Shown here piece after piece: positions 1 to 9,772 of a DNA stretch of 64,000 nucleotides. Location of the stretch: contig NZ_QUSX01000002.1 of assembly GCF_003933245.1 (NCBI RefSeq), positions 186,001 through 250,000 on the forward strand, in the 5' to 3' direction. Within the stretch, counting starts at the first letter, position 1; the number at the start of each line of letters is the position of its first letter. The notes below the pieces were generated by a model. It worked only from the letters and a program-made list of their open reading frames with translations. It made no database searches and was not told the origin of the DNA. Origin of the DNA: Maribacter algicola (GTDB taxonomy: Bacteria > Bacteroidota > Bacteroidia > Flavobacteriales > Flavobacteriaceae). Position numbers and translations under genes: made by a program.

Positions 1-1370
1 TTATAGAGGTCAATGTGCATCCCGCCGCTAATTGGAAAGAACTGACGGAGAATACCCTAAAACTGTACGAGGAGGCCAAGAAATCGCGTTTGGGTACGGA
101 AAAATTTATGTTGGATGGTAAACATACGGGAACTGGAGGGGGGAATCATGTAACCCTGGGAGGAACTACGCCTGCGGATAGTCCGCTATTGCGAAATCCA
201 CAATTGTTGCGGAGCTTACTGACCTTTTGGCAACATCATCCAGGGCTTTCCTACCTCTTTTCCGGAGCGTTCATTGGCCCCACGAGTCAGGCACCAAGGG
301 TGGACGAGGCGCGCTTGGAAAATTTGTACGAGTTGGAAATCGCCTTTTCCCAAATTCCAGAGGACAAGGAAGTGCCATTTTGGTTGACAGACCGACTCTT
401 CAGGCATTTATTGACCGATATTACGGGAAATACCCACAGGGCGGAATTCTGTATCGATAAACTATACTCCCCGGATTCTTCCTCAGGTAGGTTAGGCATT
501 TTGGAACTACGTGCCTTTGACATGCCGCCACACGCCCAAATGAGCCTCATGCAGATGTTGCTGGTGCGTACCTTGGTGTCCTGGTTTTGGAAAAAACCGT
601 ATAAACATGACTTGGTACGATGGGGCACGGAACTGCATGATAAATTCCTGTTGGAACATTATGTAAAGGAGGATATCAAAGACATTGTAGATCAATTGAA
701 CGATGCTGGCTACCCTTTTAAATTGGATTGGTTCGACCCGTTTTTCGAGTTCCGTTTTCCCCTTTACGGCATGGTAGAAATCAACGGAATACAATTGGAA
801 CTGCGAATGGCTATTGAGCCTTGGAACGTTTTGGGAGAAGAGATGTCCGGCAGGGGAACGGCACGGTATGTGGATTCCTCCTTGGAACGGGTTCAGGTAA
901 AATTGAAGAACTTTACTGAACAACGTTACACCCTAACATGCAATGGCATAAAGGTAGAATTGAGTCCAACTGGAACCAAAGGGGAATATGTTGCAGGTGT
1001 GCGGTTCAAGGCGTGGCAACCTTGGTCCGCCCTTCATCCCACCATAGGTGTGGATACCCCTCTGGTTTTCGATATAGTGGATGATTGGAACAAAAAATCT
1101 ATCGGGGGCTGTACCTATTTTGTTTCCCATCCGGGAGGACGTTCTTACGATACTTATCCCGTGAATAGTTATGAGGCTGAGTCCAGAAGAATCAACCGTT
1201 TTTGGGAGTTTGGACATACCCAAGGAGAGGTAACACCGATAGAAATGACTCCTTCAACAAATTTTGCAGGTAGAATTGTACAACCTAAGGTTGCTTCGAA
1301 TACTTTTGCCTATAAGGAGATACCCATAAATCCTGAATATCCTCATGTAACGGATTTAAGAAAGAAGTAA
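1..1370 (+). CDS. DUF2126 putative amidoligase, C-terminal part (5' truncated by window edge)
   Basis: This is the C-terminal portion of a long protein of the DUF2126 family, annotated as putative amidoligases. The reading frame is open to the left edge (codons in phase from position 3), and the GTG at 15 is internal, so the true start lies outside the window. Family members are usually around 1,100 residues with an N-terminal transglutaminase-like domain; that part is not visible here. The remaining part has a Gly-rich segment (TGTGGGNH) and conserved blocks such as ELRAFDMPPH, typical of the glutamine-synthetase-like ligase fold proposed for DUF2126. It ends 13 bases before the ATP-grasp/alpha-E gene and is clearly co-transcribed with it. 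The family call is firm; the reaction is unproven and probably formation of amide or peptide bonds. Confidence 0.85.
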   Translation, partial: IEVNVHPAANWKELTENTLKLYEEAKKSRLGTEKFMLDGKHTGTGGGNHVTLGGTTPADSPLLRNPQLLRSLLTFWQHHPGLSYLFSGAFIGPTSQAPRVDEARLENLYELEIAFSQIPEDKEVPFWLTDRLFRHLLTDITGNTHRAEFCIDKLYSPDSSSGRLGILELRAFDMPPHAQMSLMQMLLVRTLVSWFWKKPYKHDLVRWGTELHDKFLLEHYVKEDIKDIVDQLNDAGYPFKLDWFDPFFEFRFPLYGMVEINGIQLELRMAIEPWNVLGEEMSGRGTARYVDSSLERVQVKLKNFTEQRYTLTCNGIKVELSPTGTKGEYVAGVRFKAWQPWSALHPTIGVDTPLVFDIVDDWNKKSIGGCTYFVSHPGGRSYDTYPVNSYEAESRRINRFWEFGHTQGEVTPIEMTPSTNFAGRIVQPKVASNTFAYKEIPINPEYPHVTDLRKK

Positions 1371-1383
1371 TTAGCAGAATTTA

Positions 1384-3948
1384 ATGTCAATAACTACGAA
1401 GGCGAGCTGGTTAAATACCTACACTACCAAATTTGGAAACGATGAGTTGTTTAACGCGAACAATGATGTAAAGGCCTATTGGAAAAAACTGTTCACCGGT
1501 TTTGATAAATTAGGAGAAAATGCACTTTCTGGACGCCAGAAGGATATTGATTGGTTGCTGTTGGAAAATGGGGTCACCTACAATGTATATAATGATCCCC
1601 AAGGAATGCATAGGCCTTGGAACCTGAATGTGGTTCCCCTGGTAATGCATCTAAACGAATGGCAAAATGTGGAGGCCGGACTAAAGCAACGGGCCGAGCT
1701 ATTGAACCTGGTACTTAAGGATGCCTATGGCGACCGAAGGTTGATAAAGGACGGAATCATACCTCATGAAATAATTTATGGGCATAGAGGTTTTCTTCGT
1801 CAATGCGATGGAATCGAATATAATACCGATAAGCTTCTTTCTATATATGCGGCCGATTTGGCGCGGGGAACGGACGGACGTTTATGGGTGGTGAACGATA
1901 GGACCGAAGCACCCTCTGGTATGGGTTATGCACTCGAAAACCGATCCACTACCAGTAGGACGCTTCCAGAAATGTACGCAAAGATGAACGTCACCCGTTT
2001 ATCTGCCTTTTTTAAGGAATTCCATCAAATGTTGATCGATGCCGCACCCCGTAAAAAAGACAACCCCAATATCGTTATCTTAACCCCGGGTTCACACAAT
2101 GAAACCTATTTTGAACACGCCTACTTGGCTTCCTTCTTGGGATACCCACTGGTACAGGGAAATGATTTGGTGGTTCGCGATGGGTTCCTATGGATGAAAT
2201 CCCTCCAAGGTTTAAAAAGGATCGATGTGGTGTTGAGACGGGTAGACGATGCTTTTTCAGACCCATTGGAGCTTAGGGAGGATTCCCATTTAGGTGTTGC
2301 GGGACTTCTGGATGTAGTCCGAAGAAAAAATGTATCGGTCATTAATCCTGTAGGAAGTGGTGTAATCGAAAATCCCGGTTTGATACCTTTCATGCACGCC
2401 ATTGCCAAATATTTTTTAAACGAAGAATTGATCCTACCACAAATCGCATCCTGGTGGTGCGGGCAGGAAAAGGAAAAGAATTATGTGCTCAACAACCTTT
2501 CCAATTTGGTGGTAAAGCGTATCGATAGGACCAACAGGGAAAGTATCTACTTTGGCAAGTTTTTGAACGACAGGGACTTGGAATCTCTAAAGGCGCAGAT
2601 ATTGGAAAGACCTTATAGGTTTGTGGCCCAAGAACAGATCAATTTTTCTACTGCCCCAAATTTATCGGGGAACATTTTGGAACCTAGGAATGTGGTTACG
2701 CGCGCCTTTTCCATTGCTTCGGGCGACCAATACAATGTTATGCCAGGAGGATTGGTGCGAGTAGCTCCGGATAGTAAAACCGTACGTGTATCCAATCAAA
2801 GGGGAGGAACCAGTAAGGATTTTTGGGTGGTTGAAGATCAGGTTGTTAGAGAGGATAAAAATAAGAACTGGGAACAGAAGTCGGCCATTGCCATATCCGG
2901 TTTGGACGATTTGCCCAGTTTAACGGCGGAAAATCTTTTTTGGGCCGGTCGCTATGTGGGCCGTACCTTGGTAAATGCCCGGTTTATCAGAACGGTGATG
3001 CGCCAAATGGCCATGGTTCAAAATAGGGATGAAAAACCGGAGGCCCTAAAACTTCAGGTTCTATTAAAAACGGTAACCCACTTAACGGGCACTTATCCCG
3101 GCTTCACCGAAAAAAACAAGGAAGGGCATCCTGCTATGGATAGTCCCTATGAAGAAATGCTTTCCGTCATACGGGATAAAAATAGGGTAGGTAGTTTGGC
3201 CCACACAATTGGCATGTTCAGTCATTCCTATTATTCCATTCGAAACCTATGGTCCTCGGATATGTGGCGGGTCTTTGAGAATATCCAAAAACTATGGCAA
3301 AATTTCCAGGAGGAGGAAAATCCTTCCATTTTGAGAATACTTAAAGTTCTTAATCAATTAATAACCCAATTGATTGCCTTCATGGGGCTTATTGAGGAAA
3401 GTATTATGGTGAAACAAGGACTTTTACTTTACTTCATTGGTCTGCAATTGGAACAAAGCATGTTGACCATAACAAAGTGTCGTTCCCTGTTGGCCATAAA
3501 ATATGATCCACAAGTAGAATATGATCTATTGGAATATCTACTTACCAGCCATGAAAGTTTGAATATCTATAGATACAGTTATCGTTCCCATATTCAATTG
3601 GAGCATGTGCTGGATTTGGTGATTTTGGATGTGGAATATGCCAGATCCCTCACCTTTATGATCAAAAGACTGCAAAAGGATATAGCTAGATTGCCGCATT
3701 CCAGAAAAGATCAGCAATTGACTAGTTACCAGAAATACGTTTTTAGTGTATTTTCCAAGTTGCGCCTATCCGAGTCTTCCAAATTGTGTATGACCAAGTC
3801 AAAGAACGATGTGGTAAGGGAAGATCTGGATACCCTGCTTGGCGAGCTATCGGATCTGTTGTATAAAACCTCCCAATCCTTAACGGGTACCTATTTTAAC
3901 CACACGGATAGACAAACCCAAATGTTCACCCAGTCTTTTCCAATTTGA
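1384..3948 (+). CDS. Circularly permuted ATP-grasp (DUF404/DUF407) fused to alpha-E domain (DUF403)
   Basis: A fusion of two proteins that are separate in many bacteria. Residues about 1-480 match the circularly permuted type-2 ATP-grasp family (blocks DPQGMHRPWNLNVVPL, GHRGFLRQCDG, VVNDRTEAPSGMGYALENR, and later a Gly-rich loop near 460-480). Residues about 515-830 form the all-helical alpha-E domain (begins SLTAENLFWAGRYVGRTLVNAR). ATP-grasp enzymes join a carboxylate to an amine with ATP, so a peptide or amide ligase is expected; alpha-E may be a scaffold or substrate-handling partner. The stop codon overlaps the TTG of the next reading frame, which indicates translational coupling to the transglutaminase gene. 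The substrate cannot be deduced from the sequence. Confidence 0.9.
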   Translation: MSITTKASWLNTYTTKFGNDELFNANNDVKAYWKKLFTGFDKLGENALSGRQKDIDWLLLENGVTYNVYNDPQGMHRPWNLNVVPLVMHLNEWQNVEAGLKQRAELLNLVLKDAYGDRRLIKDGIIPHEIIYGHRGFLRQCDGIEYNTDKLLSIYAADLARGTDGRLWVVNDRTEAPSGMGYALENRSTTSRTLPEMYAKMNVTRLSAFFKEFHQMLIDAAPRKKDNPNIVILTPGSHNETYFEHAYLASFLGYPLVQGNDLVVRDGFLWMKSLQGLKRIDVVLRRVDDAFSDPLELREDSHLGVAGLLDVVRRKNVSVINPVGSGVIENPGLIPFMHAIAKYFLNEELILPQIASWWCGQEKEKNYVLNNLSNLVVKRIDRTNRESIYFGKFLNDRDLESLKAQILERPYRFVAQEQINFSTAPNLSGNILEPRNVVTRAFSIASGDQYNVMPGGLVRVAPDSKTVRVSNQRGGTSKDFWVVEDQVVREDKNKNWEQKSAIAISGLDDLPSLTAENLFWAGRYVGRTLVNARFIRTVMRQMAMVQNRDEKPEALKLQVLLKTVTHLTGTYPGFTEKNKEGHPAMDSPYEEMLSVIRDKNRVGSLAHTIGMFSHSYYSIRNLWSSDMWRVFENIQKLWQNFQEEENPSILRILKVLNQLITQLIAFMGLIEESIMVKQGLLLYFIGLQLEQSMLTITKCRSLLAIKYDPQVEYDLLEYLLTSHESLNIYRYSYRSHIQLEHVLDLVILDVEYARSLTFMIKRLQKDIARLPHSRKDQQLTSYQKYVFSVFSKLRLSESSKLCMTKSKNDVVREDLDTLLGELSDLLYKTSQSLTGTYFNHTDRQTQMFTQSFPI

Positions 3949-3950
3949 CC

Positions 3951-4841
3951 ATGGTTTTTAACGTAACACATACCACAACCTATAAATACAACGCCCCGGT
4001 CAATTACTGCCATAATATTGCCACGTTACGGCCAAGAAAGTCGGAAGGACAGGAGTTATTGGACTACAAAATCAACATTAGTCCCAAACCCGCCGAGATT
4101 ACCGAGCGCATCGATTTTTTTGGGAATTACATCACCCGATTTTCCATACAAGCGGAGCACGATACGCTTAAGGTAACTACCAAGAGTAAGATTATAAGGC
4201 ATTATGGGGCCATTTATGATTCCTTTTTTTCTGATGCCTGTAGAAAAATTACCATGAACGAGGCACTTCATGCCTTGAGCGGCAATGATCCTATCGTTAT
4301 GGATGCCAAACAGTTTGTTTTGGAATCTATATTCATACGACGTACCGATAAGAATATCAAGGAATATGCAGAGCGTTCATTTAAGGGAGATCGGTCCGTT
4401 TTTGATGCCTCACATGAACTAATGCAGCGAATTTATACTGATTTTGATTTTGTCTCAGGTTTTACAAGTATTTCCACGCCTGTGGAAGAGGTTATGAAAG
4501 AGAAAAAGGGAGTTTGCCAGGATTTCGCCCAAATTGCCATTGCCTGTATACGATCTGTTGGGCTACCAGCTCGCTATGTAAGCGGATATATAGAGACACT
4601 TCCACCACCCGGCAAAGAAAAACTTGTAGGTGCGGACGCTTCCCATGCATGGTTCTCCGTCTTCATTCCTGGTTTTGGATGGGTGGATTTTGACCCTACA
4701 AACAACCAAATTCCCAAGGACCAACATATTGTGGTGGGGTGGGGTAGGGACTATTATGACGTACCACCTTTAAAGGGAGTGGTCTATGGTAGTGGAAAAA
4801 GCAAGCTTAAAGTTTCCGTAGATATTTCCCGTTTCGATTAG
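3951..4841 (+). CDS. Transglutaminase-like cysteine protease family protein
   Basis: A typical bacterial transglutaminase-like protein of about 296 residues: an N-terminal beta domain (VFNVTHTTTYKYNAPV...LRPR) followed by the papain-like core. The catalytic Cys lies in KKGVCQDFAQIAIACIRSVG, the His in ADASHAWFSVFIPGFGWVD and the Asp in the following DFDPTNN, so the triad is complete. No signal peptide is seen, so it is probably cytoplasmic. I prefer ATG 3951; a TTG at 3945 overlapping the previous stop is the alternative. As third gene of the amidoligase/ATP-grasp operon it may hydrolyse or transfer the amide product made by its partners. It converges with the dienelactone hydrolase gene, with ends overlapping by four bases. 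Confidence 0.88.
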   Translation: MVFNVTHTTTYKYNAPVNYCHNIATLRPRKSEGQELLDYKINISPKPAEITERIDFFGNYITRFSIQAEHDTLKVTTKSKIIRHYGAIYDSFFSDACRKITMNEALHALSGNDPIVMDAKQFVLESIFIRRTDKNIKEYAERSFKGDRSVFDASHELMQRIYTDFDFVSGFTSISTPVEEVMKEKKGVCQDFAQIAIACIRSVGLPARYVSGYIETLPPPGKEKLVGADASHAWFSVFIPGFGWVDFDPTNNQIPKDQHIVVGWGRDYYDVPPLKGVVYGSGKSKLKVSVDISRFD

Positions 4842-5722
4842 GACAAATGTTTATTAAAAAAATCTATGGTCCTTTTCCAAGCCAATTCGGCCGCCTCCCT
4901 ATCATATCTGGGCGTAGTATCATTATGGAAGCCATGATTTGCATTTTCATAGATAAACGCCTCATATTTTTTACCATGTTTCTTTAAGGCCGTTTCATAA
5001 GCCGGCCAACCTTCATTGACCCGCTTATCCAATTCCCCAAAGTGTAGCAATAAAGGTGCATTTATTTTATCGATATCTTCCGTGGGCTGACCTCCGTAGA
5101 ATGGTACAGCGGCACCAAGGTCCGGTACCTTTACGGCCATCATATTTGAAATCCATCCGCCAAAACAGAAGCCAACAACCCCTACTTTTCCATTGCATTC
5201 CGGATGGTTTTTAAGGTACTCAAAGGCAGCGATAAAATCTTCCAACATTCCATCCCTGTCCCGTTTTCTTTGTAGTTCCCTGCCATCATCGTCATTACCG
5301 GGATAACCGCCCAATGGAGTAAGGGCATCCGGGGCTAAGGAGATGAATCCAGCCAATCCGGCCCGTCTGCCAACATCCTCAATATGGGGGTTCAAGCCCC
5401 TGTTTTCATGTACGACTACGATACCGGGGAGTTGTTCTTTTGCATCGGCCGGTCTAGAAAGCAGTGCCTTTATGGAACCACCACCTTTAGGTGAATCGTA
5501 ATTAATGTATTCCGATTTTAAATTGGGGTCATCGGCCTGTATCTGAATTTTCTTAACGTAATCCGGAGATATAAAACCCAGCAAGGAGGATACCGTAATG
5601 CCACCCACGGCATAGATAGATAGCTTGTCTAGGAACAGTCTTCTGCTCACCCTGTTGTGGGCATAGTCGTCATATAGGTCAAATACCTCCTGTTTGATGT
5701 CTTCTTTGCGTAACTCTTTCAT
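4838..5722 (-). CDS. Dienelactone hydrolase family protein, probably Tat-exported
   Basis: An alpha/beta hydrolase of the dienelactone hydrolase family. The nucleophile motif is GFCFGG with Cys at residue 186, the acid is probably in FGELDKRV and the His in NANHGFHND. An N-terminal extension of about 50 residues carries a twin-arginine motif (SRRLFLDKL, Arg27-Arg28) followed by a hydrophobic stretch, so export by the Tat system is likely. The family cleaves lactones and related esters; the real substrate is unknown. It starts 12 bases downstream of the stop of the metallo-beta-lactamase-fold gene, so both are probably one transcript, and an exported pair of hydrolases is a reasonable reading. 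Its 3' end overlaps the convergent transglutaminase gene by four bases. Confidence 0.88.
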   Translation of the reverse strand: MKELRKEDIKQEVFDLYDDYAHNRVSRRLFLDKLSIYAVGGITVSSLLGFISPDYVKKIQIQADDPNLKSEYINYDSPKGGGSIKALLSRPADAKEQLPGIVVVHENRGLNPHIEDVGRRAGLAGFISLAPDALTPLGGYPGNDDDGRELQRKRDRDGMLEDFIAAFEYLKNHPECNGKVGVVGFCFGGWISNMMAVKVPDLGAAVPFYGGQPTEDIDKINAPLLLHFGELDKRVNEGWPAYETALKKHGKKYEAFIYENANHGFHNDTTPRYDREAAELAWKRTIDFFNKHLS

Positions 5723-5734
5723 ATTACTAAGTTT

Positions 5735-6601
5735 TTAATCGGCAGATTTGTAAATGAATTCCACAATTCTGTCTGCATTGATGAAGCCTTGTCCGTGGGA
5801 TTCGTCCCATTCTTTGGAAATTCCCATTTTTTGGACCTCCTCCAAAGATTTTCCAGAATCTCTGGCTTCCTTGATACGTTCCCTTAAAGTAATCAAAATT
5901 TCCGTATACTCCTTTAAATCGGACTTAGAGGAAACTGCCCCGTGACCAGGGATGATTTTAGTTTCGTCATCAATAAGTTCCAAAGCCATTTTTGTATTGG
6001 ATATCAACCCATCAATATCGCCACCAGAACCCAAATCGATATAAGGGTAGCGACCACTAAAAAAGTTGTCTCCCATATGGATAACATTGTCATTGGGAAA
6101 GTAATAATATGTGTCCCCATCAGTATGGGCAGGATTAACATGCATGGCATGCACACTTTTTCCATTTTTTAGGTATAAGGTCATTTTGTCGTTAAAGGTA
6201 ACCACGGGCCAGGCTTCCTTGGGCTGGGGTTCTTCGGCTCTCGCCATACGCTCTCTTACGTTTTCATGTGCAATGATTATGGCCCCGGCATTCGCCAAAT
6301 TTTCATTGCCACCCGTATGATCGCCGTGCATATGTGTGTTGAGCACAAAATTGATAGGCTTGTCCGTTATCGTTTGGACATGGGCGACAATTTTTTCCGT
6401 AAGAGGGCCAAATTGATCATCGATGAGATAGGCGGCATCCTGTCCAATGGCTAGGCCAATGTTGCCCCCGGCACCAAAAAGTACGTAAACGTTTTCGGTC
6501 AGTTTTTCCGAAGTAATTTCAACATCGCTAAAATCACGTTGCGCATGTGCAATCGGGAAACAAAGTAAAAATACCATCAAGGAATGTTTAATTTTTTTCA
6601 T
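5735..6601 (-). CDS. Exported metallo-beta-lactamase-fold hydrolase
   Basis: An MBL-fold metallohydrolase of 288 residues with an N-terminal signal peptide ending near AHAQ (residues 18-21). The zinc site is complete: THMHGDH at residues 89-95, a further His in NPAHTDGD, and the His of IIPGHGAVSS. Proteins with this layout act in the periplasm and hydrolyse esters, lactones or phosphoesters; a few are class B beta-lactamases, but nothing here specifically indicates antibiotic hydrolysis. It is the first gene of a probable two-gene transcript with the dienelactone hydrolase. Confidence 0.87.
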   Translation of the reverse strand: MKKIKHSLMVFLLCFPIAHAQRDFSDVEITSEKLTENVYVLFGAGGNIGLAIGQDAAYLIDDQFGPLTEKIVAHVQTITDKPINFVLNTHMHGDHTGGNENLANAGAIIIAHENVRERMARAEEPQPKEAWPVVTFNDKMTLYLKNGKSVHAMHVNPAHTDGDTYYYFPNDNVIHMGDNFFSGRYPYIDLGSGGDIDGLISNTKMALELIDDETKIIPGHGAVSSKSDLKEYTEILITLRERIKEARDSGKSLEEVQKMGISKEWDESHGQGFINADRIVEFIYKSAD

Positions 6602-6933
6602 AATATTTTGAAGGGTTTATGGGATATTTGCTTATTCTGTCATCTTAGGAAAACAATCGGACGATCACGGTTAAAAAATTGGACTATTTAAACTCATATT
6701 GATGGATGCACAAACTTCACAAATACTGATACATCATCCCTAAAGTTACTATTTTAAAATTGAAGTTTTACAGGTATAAATCCCATCTTTTTAGGTAGGA
6801 TTGGGTTTTGGTTAAAATGTTGGTTACTAGTAGCATTAAAATATTTTCTTATGAAAATTTTAACATATTTCCATTAAACCATTGATAGAGTGCGTGGTCT
6901 TAAATAGATAATTAAATTAACAACTAACATTTA
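6602..6933. other. Intergenic region between divergent MBL and YceI genes
   Basis: About 330 bases, AT-rich, with no supported gene. It must contain the promoters of both flanking divergent genes, but I find no exact TAnnTTTG box close to either start and no clear hairpin. Confidence 0.5.
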
Positions 6934-7500
6934 TTGATGATGAAAACAACACTATCCTTGGTAGCCCTATTTTTTTGCTCCCTACTTGCTGCTCAGTCCA
7001 CTTGGACGGCGGACAAAGCGCACTCAAAAATCGGTTTTGAAGTTACACACCTTTTGATTTCGTCCGTAGACGGAAATTTTGACGAATTTGATATTTCCGC
7101 TACTGCCGGCGATACTTTTATGAACCCCTCTTTTGATGTAACCATAAATACAGCCAGTATAGATACTGATAATGAAAAAAGGGATGGTCATTTAAAAAGT
7201 GCCGATTTCTTTGATGCAGAAGCACATCCAACCATTACCTTTAAAAGTAAGTCTGTTGAAAAAACAGGAGATACTACTTTTGATTTGACTGGAGACCTTA
7301 CCATGCGTGGGGTTACCAAAACGGTTACTTTGAAAGGGAAGGTCAATGGAGTTATCACGGACCAACGTAGTCAAAAACTAAAGGCGGGATTAAAGCTGAC
7401 CGGAACTCTTGATAGAACGGAATATGGTGTTGGAGAAGCGAGTGCAGCCATTGGAAACGAGGTAGATCTCGTTATCAATTTGGAAATGGCCCAACAATAA
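6934..7500 (+). CDS. YceI family periplasmic protein
   Basis: A 188-residue YceI-like protein: signal peptide (FFCSLLAAQS) followed by a lipocalin-like beta-barrel that starts WTADKAHSKIGFEVTHL and contains the typical block FFDAEAHPTITFKSKS and LTMRGVTKTVTL. YceI proteins bind long-chain isoprenoid or fatty-acyl ligands in the periplasm; some respond to high pH or osmotic stress. The gene stands alone and is followed directly by a rho-independent terminator. The ORF start has two consecutive Met codons (6934 and 6937); either could be used. Confidence 0.9.
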   Translation: MMMKTTLSLVALFFCSLLAAQSTWTADKAHSKIGFEVTHLLISSVDGNFDEFDISATAGDTFMNPSFDVTINTASIDTDNEKRDGHLKSADFFDAEAHPTITFKSKSVEKTGDTTFDLTGDLTMRGVTKTVTLKGKVNGVITDQRSQKLKAGLKLTGTLDRTEYGVGEASAAIGNEVDLVINLEMAQQ

Positions 7501-7520
7501 ACTTGCCCACGTACTTTAGA

Positions 7521-7545
7521 AAACCCACTTTCTGTGGGTTTTTTT
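7521..7545 (+). terminator. Rho-independent terminator after yceI
   Basis: Stem AAACCCAC (7521-7528), loop TTTCT, stem GTGGGTTT (7534-7541), then a T run to 7545. It lies 20 bases after the yceI stop. Confidence 0.88.
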
Positions 7546-7673
7546 ATGGCCAAGTTTCAGGGTAGTGATGTCAAAAAAAAATACAATTTTCAACAGTGAT
7601 TATTTAGTTTTTAATATACACCCAGTAATTGTGATATATGGAATATTAATTTTAAATAGCGCTCCAAATGGGG

Positions 7674-7681
7674 TATCTTTG
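7674..7681 (+). promoter_or_regulatory. Bacteroidota -7 promoter box for tkt-tal
   Basis: TATCTTTG matches the consensus TAnnTTTG exactly and lies 45 bases before the transketolase ATG. A T-rich TTTTA at about 7650-7654 sits at the expected -33 distance, though the consensus G is missing. Confidence 0.6.
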
Positions 7682-7726
7682 CGACGAAAAGATTAAAAGT
7701 AAATATTCAAACAACCTTTTTAATAC

Positions 7727-9760
7727 ATGAACCAACAAATAGATCAATTGGCAGCGGATAATATTAGGGCATTGGCCGTGGCCATGGTGGAAAAGGCAAA
7801 TTCAGGACACCCGGGAGGACCTATGGGTGGGGCAGATTTCATGCATATATTGTATTCAGAATTCTTTAATTACGATCCTGCGGATATGCATTGGCCGTTC
7901 CGTGACCGATTTTTTATGGATGCTGGTCACCTCTCCACCTTGATGTACGCACAATATTATTTGTTGGGAAACTACAAAAAGGAGGATATTGCAAATTTTA
8001 GGCAATGGGAGTCGGTAACACCGGGACATCCCGAAGTAGATGTGGCCAGAGGTGTAGAAAATACCTCCGGACCTTTGGGACAAGGACATACTATGGGCGT
8101 TGGTGCCGCCATTGCGGCAAAATTCCTTCAGGCCCGTTTTGGGGATTGGATGAATCATAAGATTTATGGATTTATTTCTGATGGTGGTGTTCAAGAGGAA
8201 ATTTCACAAGGTGCCGGGCGTATTGCGGGGCATTTAGGCCTGAACAATTTCATTATGTTCTACGATGCCAACGATGTGCAGCTTTCATCCAAGACCGATG
8301 AAGTAACCTCTGAGGATACGGCCAAAAAATACGAAGCTTGGGGTTGGAAAGTGGTGACCATTGACGGTCATGACCATGATCAAATTAGAAAGGCCCTTTC
8401 AGATGCCAATGCCGAGACCGAGAAGCCAACGCTGATAATTGGCCATACTATCATGGGCAAAGGTTGTGTTACCGCAAATGGCGAATCCTATGAAGGGCAT
8501 ACGGAACTGCATGGTAAACCTATAGGCGATACGGGTGCCGATTACGAAATGACCCTTAAAAACTTGGGAGCGGACGTTGATAATCCCTTTGACATTTTTA
8601 GGAACGTGGCCGAGTTTTATGAGGATGTTCTTGGAAGAAAAAGAGCGGCTGCTCATGCCAAGAAAAAGGAAATCGATGCCTGGAGGGCTGAGAACATGGA
8701 GCTTTCCAGCAAATTGGATAGCTTTTTCGATGGTAAGCTGCCCGAGTTGGATTTTGGTTCCATCGCCCAGAAGGAGGGTCAAGCTACAAGGGCCGCGTCG
8801 TCCAATGTTTTGGCCTATTTAGCGGAAAACGTGGAAAATATGATTGTTTCCTCTGCAGATTTATCCAATAGTGATAAAACAGATGGTTTTCTAAAAAAGA
8901 CGACCATTCTTAAGAAGGGAGATTTCTCCGGTGCTTTTTTACAGGCCGGGGTAGCTGAGTTGACCATGGCTGCCATTGCCAACGGAATTGCCCTTCATGG
9001 AGGAATTATTCCCGTAGTAGCTACGTTCTTTGTATTCTCGGATTATATGAAGCCGGCAATTCGTTTGAGTGCTATCCAGGAATTACCGGTAAAATTTGTT
9101 TGGACCCACGATGCCTTTAGGGTTGGGGAGGATGGTCCCACGCACCAACCTATTGAACAGGAAGCGCAGATACGTCTGTTGGAAAAATTGAAAAACCACA
9201 GTCATGAGCAAAGCTTTGTTGCCTTGCGCCCAGCGGATTCCCAAGAAACCAATGTGGCTTGGAAAATGGCCATGGAAAATAAAAAAACTCCTACGGGACT
9301 AATACTGTCCAGACAGAATATAAAAGATGTGCCCGCGCAATCCGGTAATCGCTATGAAGAAGCATTGGGTGCGGAAAAAGGTGGATATCTGGTACAGGAA
9401 GTCAATGATCCAGATATTATCCTGATTGCCAATGGTTCAGAAGTATCTACTTTAGTGGATGCATCAAAGCTTTTGAAGGAAAAGAAAGGGCTTAAAGTCA
9501 ATATAGCCTCGATTCCATCCGAAGGAATTTTTAGACAGCAATCAAAGGAATATCAGGAAAAAGTCATTCCCGGAAATAAACCTGTTTTTGGATTGACTGC
9601 CGGTTTACCCGTTAATCTTGAAGGTTTGGCAGGTCCCAATGGTAAGGTGTTTGGTCTTGAACACTTTGGATATTCCGCTCCGGCGACGGTTTTGGACGAA
9701 AAATTTGGTTTTACCGGAGATCAGGTATATACGGAAGTAATAGAATTTTTAAACAAGTAA
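7727..9760 (+). CDS. tkt: Transketolase
   Basis: Full-length single-chain transketolase of 677 residues. The N-terminal pyrophosphate domain starts with DNIRALAVAMVEKANSGHPG and includes the thiamine-diphosphate region SDGGVQEE...YDANDVQLS; the pyrimidine-binding domain contains GVAELTMAAIANGIALHGG with the catalytic Glu, followed by THDAFRVGEDGPTHQP; the C-terminal domain starts near ANGSEVSTLVDAS. It transfers two-carbon units in the non-oxidative pentose phosphate pathway. The next gene, transaldolase, begins 12 bases after its stop, so the two enzymes of the same pathway form an operon. Confidence 0.95.
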   Translation: MNQQIDQLAADNIRALAVAMVEKANSGHPGGPMGGADFMHILYSEFFNYDPADMHWPFRDRFFMDAGHLSTLMYAQYYLLGNYKKEDIANFRQWESVTPGHPEVDVARGVENTSGPLGQGHTMGVGAAIAAKFLQARFGDWMNHKIYGFISDGGVQEEISQGAGRIAGHLGLNNFIMFYDANDVQLSSKTDEVTSEDTAKKYEAWGWKVVTIDGHDHDQIRKALSDANAETEKPTLIIGHTIMGKGCVTANGESYEGHTELHGKPIGDTGADYEMTLKNLGADVDNPFDIFRNVAEFYEDVLGRKRAAAHAKKKEIDAWRAENMELSSKLDSFFDGKLPELDFGSIAQKEGQATRAASSNVLAYLAENVENMIVSSADLSNSDKTDGFLKKTTILKKGDFSGAFLQAGVAELTMAAIANGIALHGGIIPVVATFFVFSDYMKPAIRLSAIQELPVKFVWTHDAFRVGEDGPTHQPIEQEAQIRLLEKLKNHSHEQSFVALRPADSQETNVAWKMAMENKKTPTGLILSRQNIKDVPAQSGNRYEEALGAEKGGYLVQEVNDPDIILIANGSEVSTLVDASKLLKEKKGLKVNIASIPSEGIFRQQSKEYQEKVIPGNKPVFGLTAGLPVNLEGLAGPNGKVFGLEHFGYSAPATVLDEKFGFTGDQVYTEVIEFLNK

Positions 9761-9772
9761 AACAGAAAGAAA

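Noticed and set aside
8399..8782. Minus-strand ORF of 127 residues inside transketolase
   Set aside because: Shadow of the transketolase gene; no independent features.
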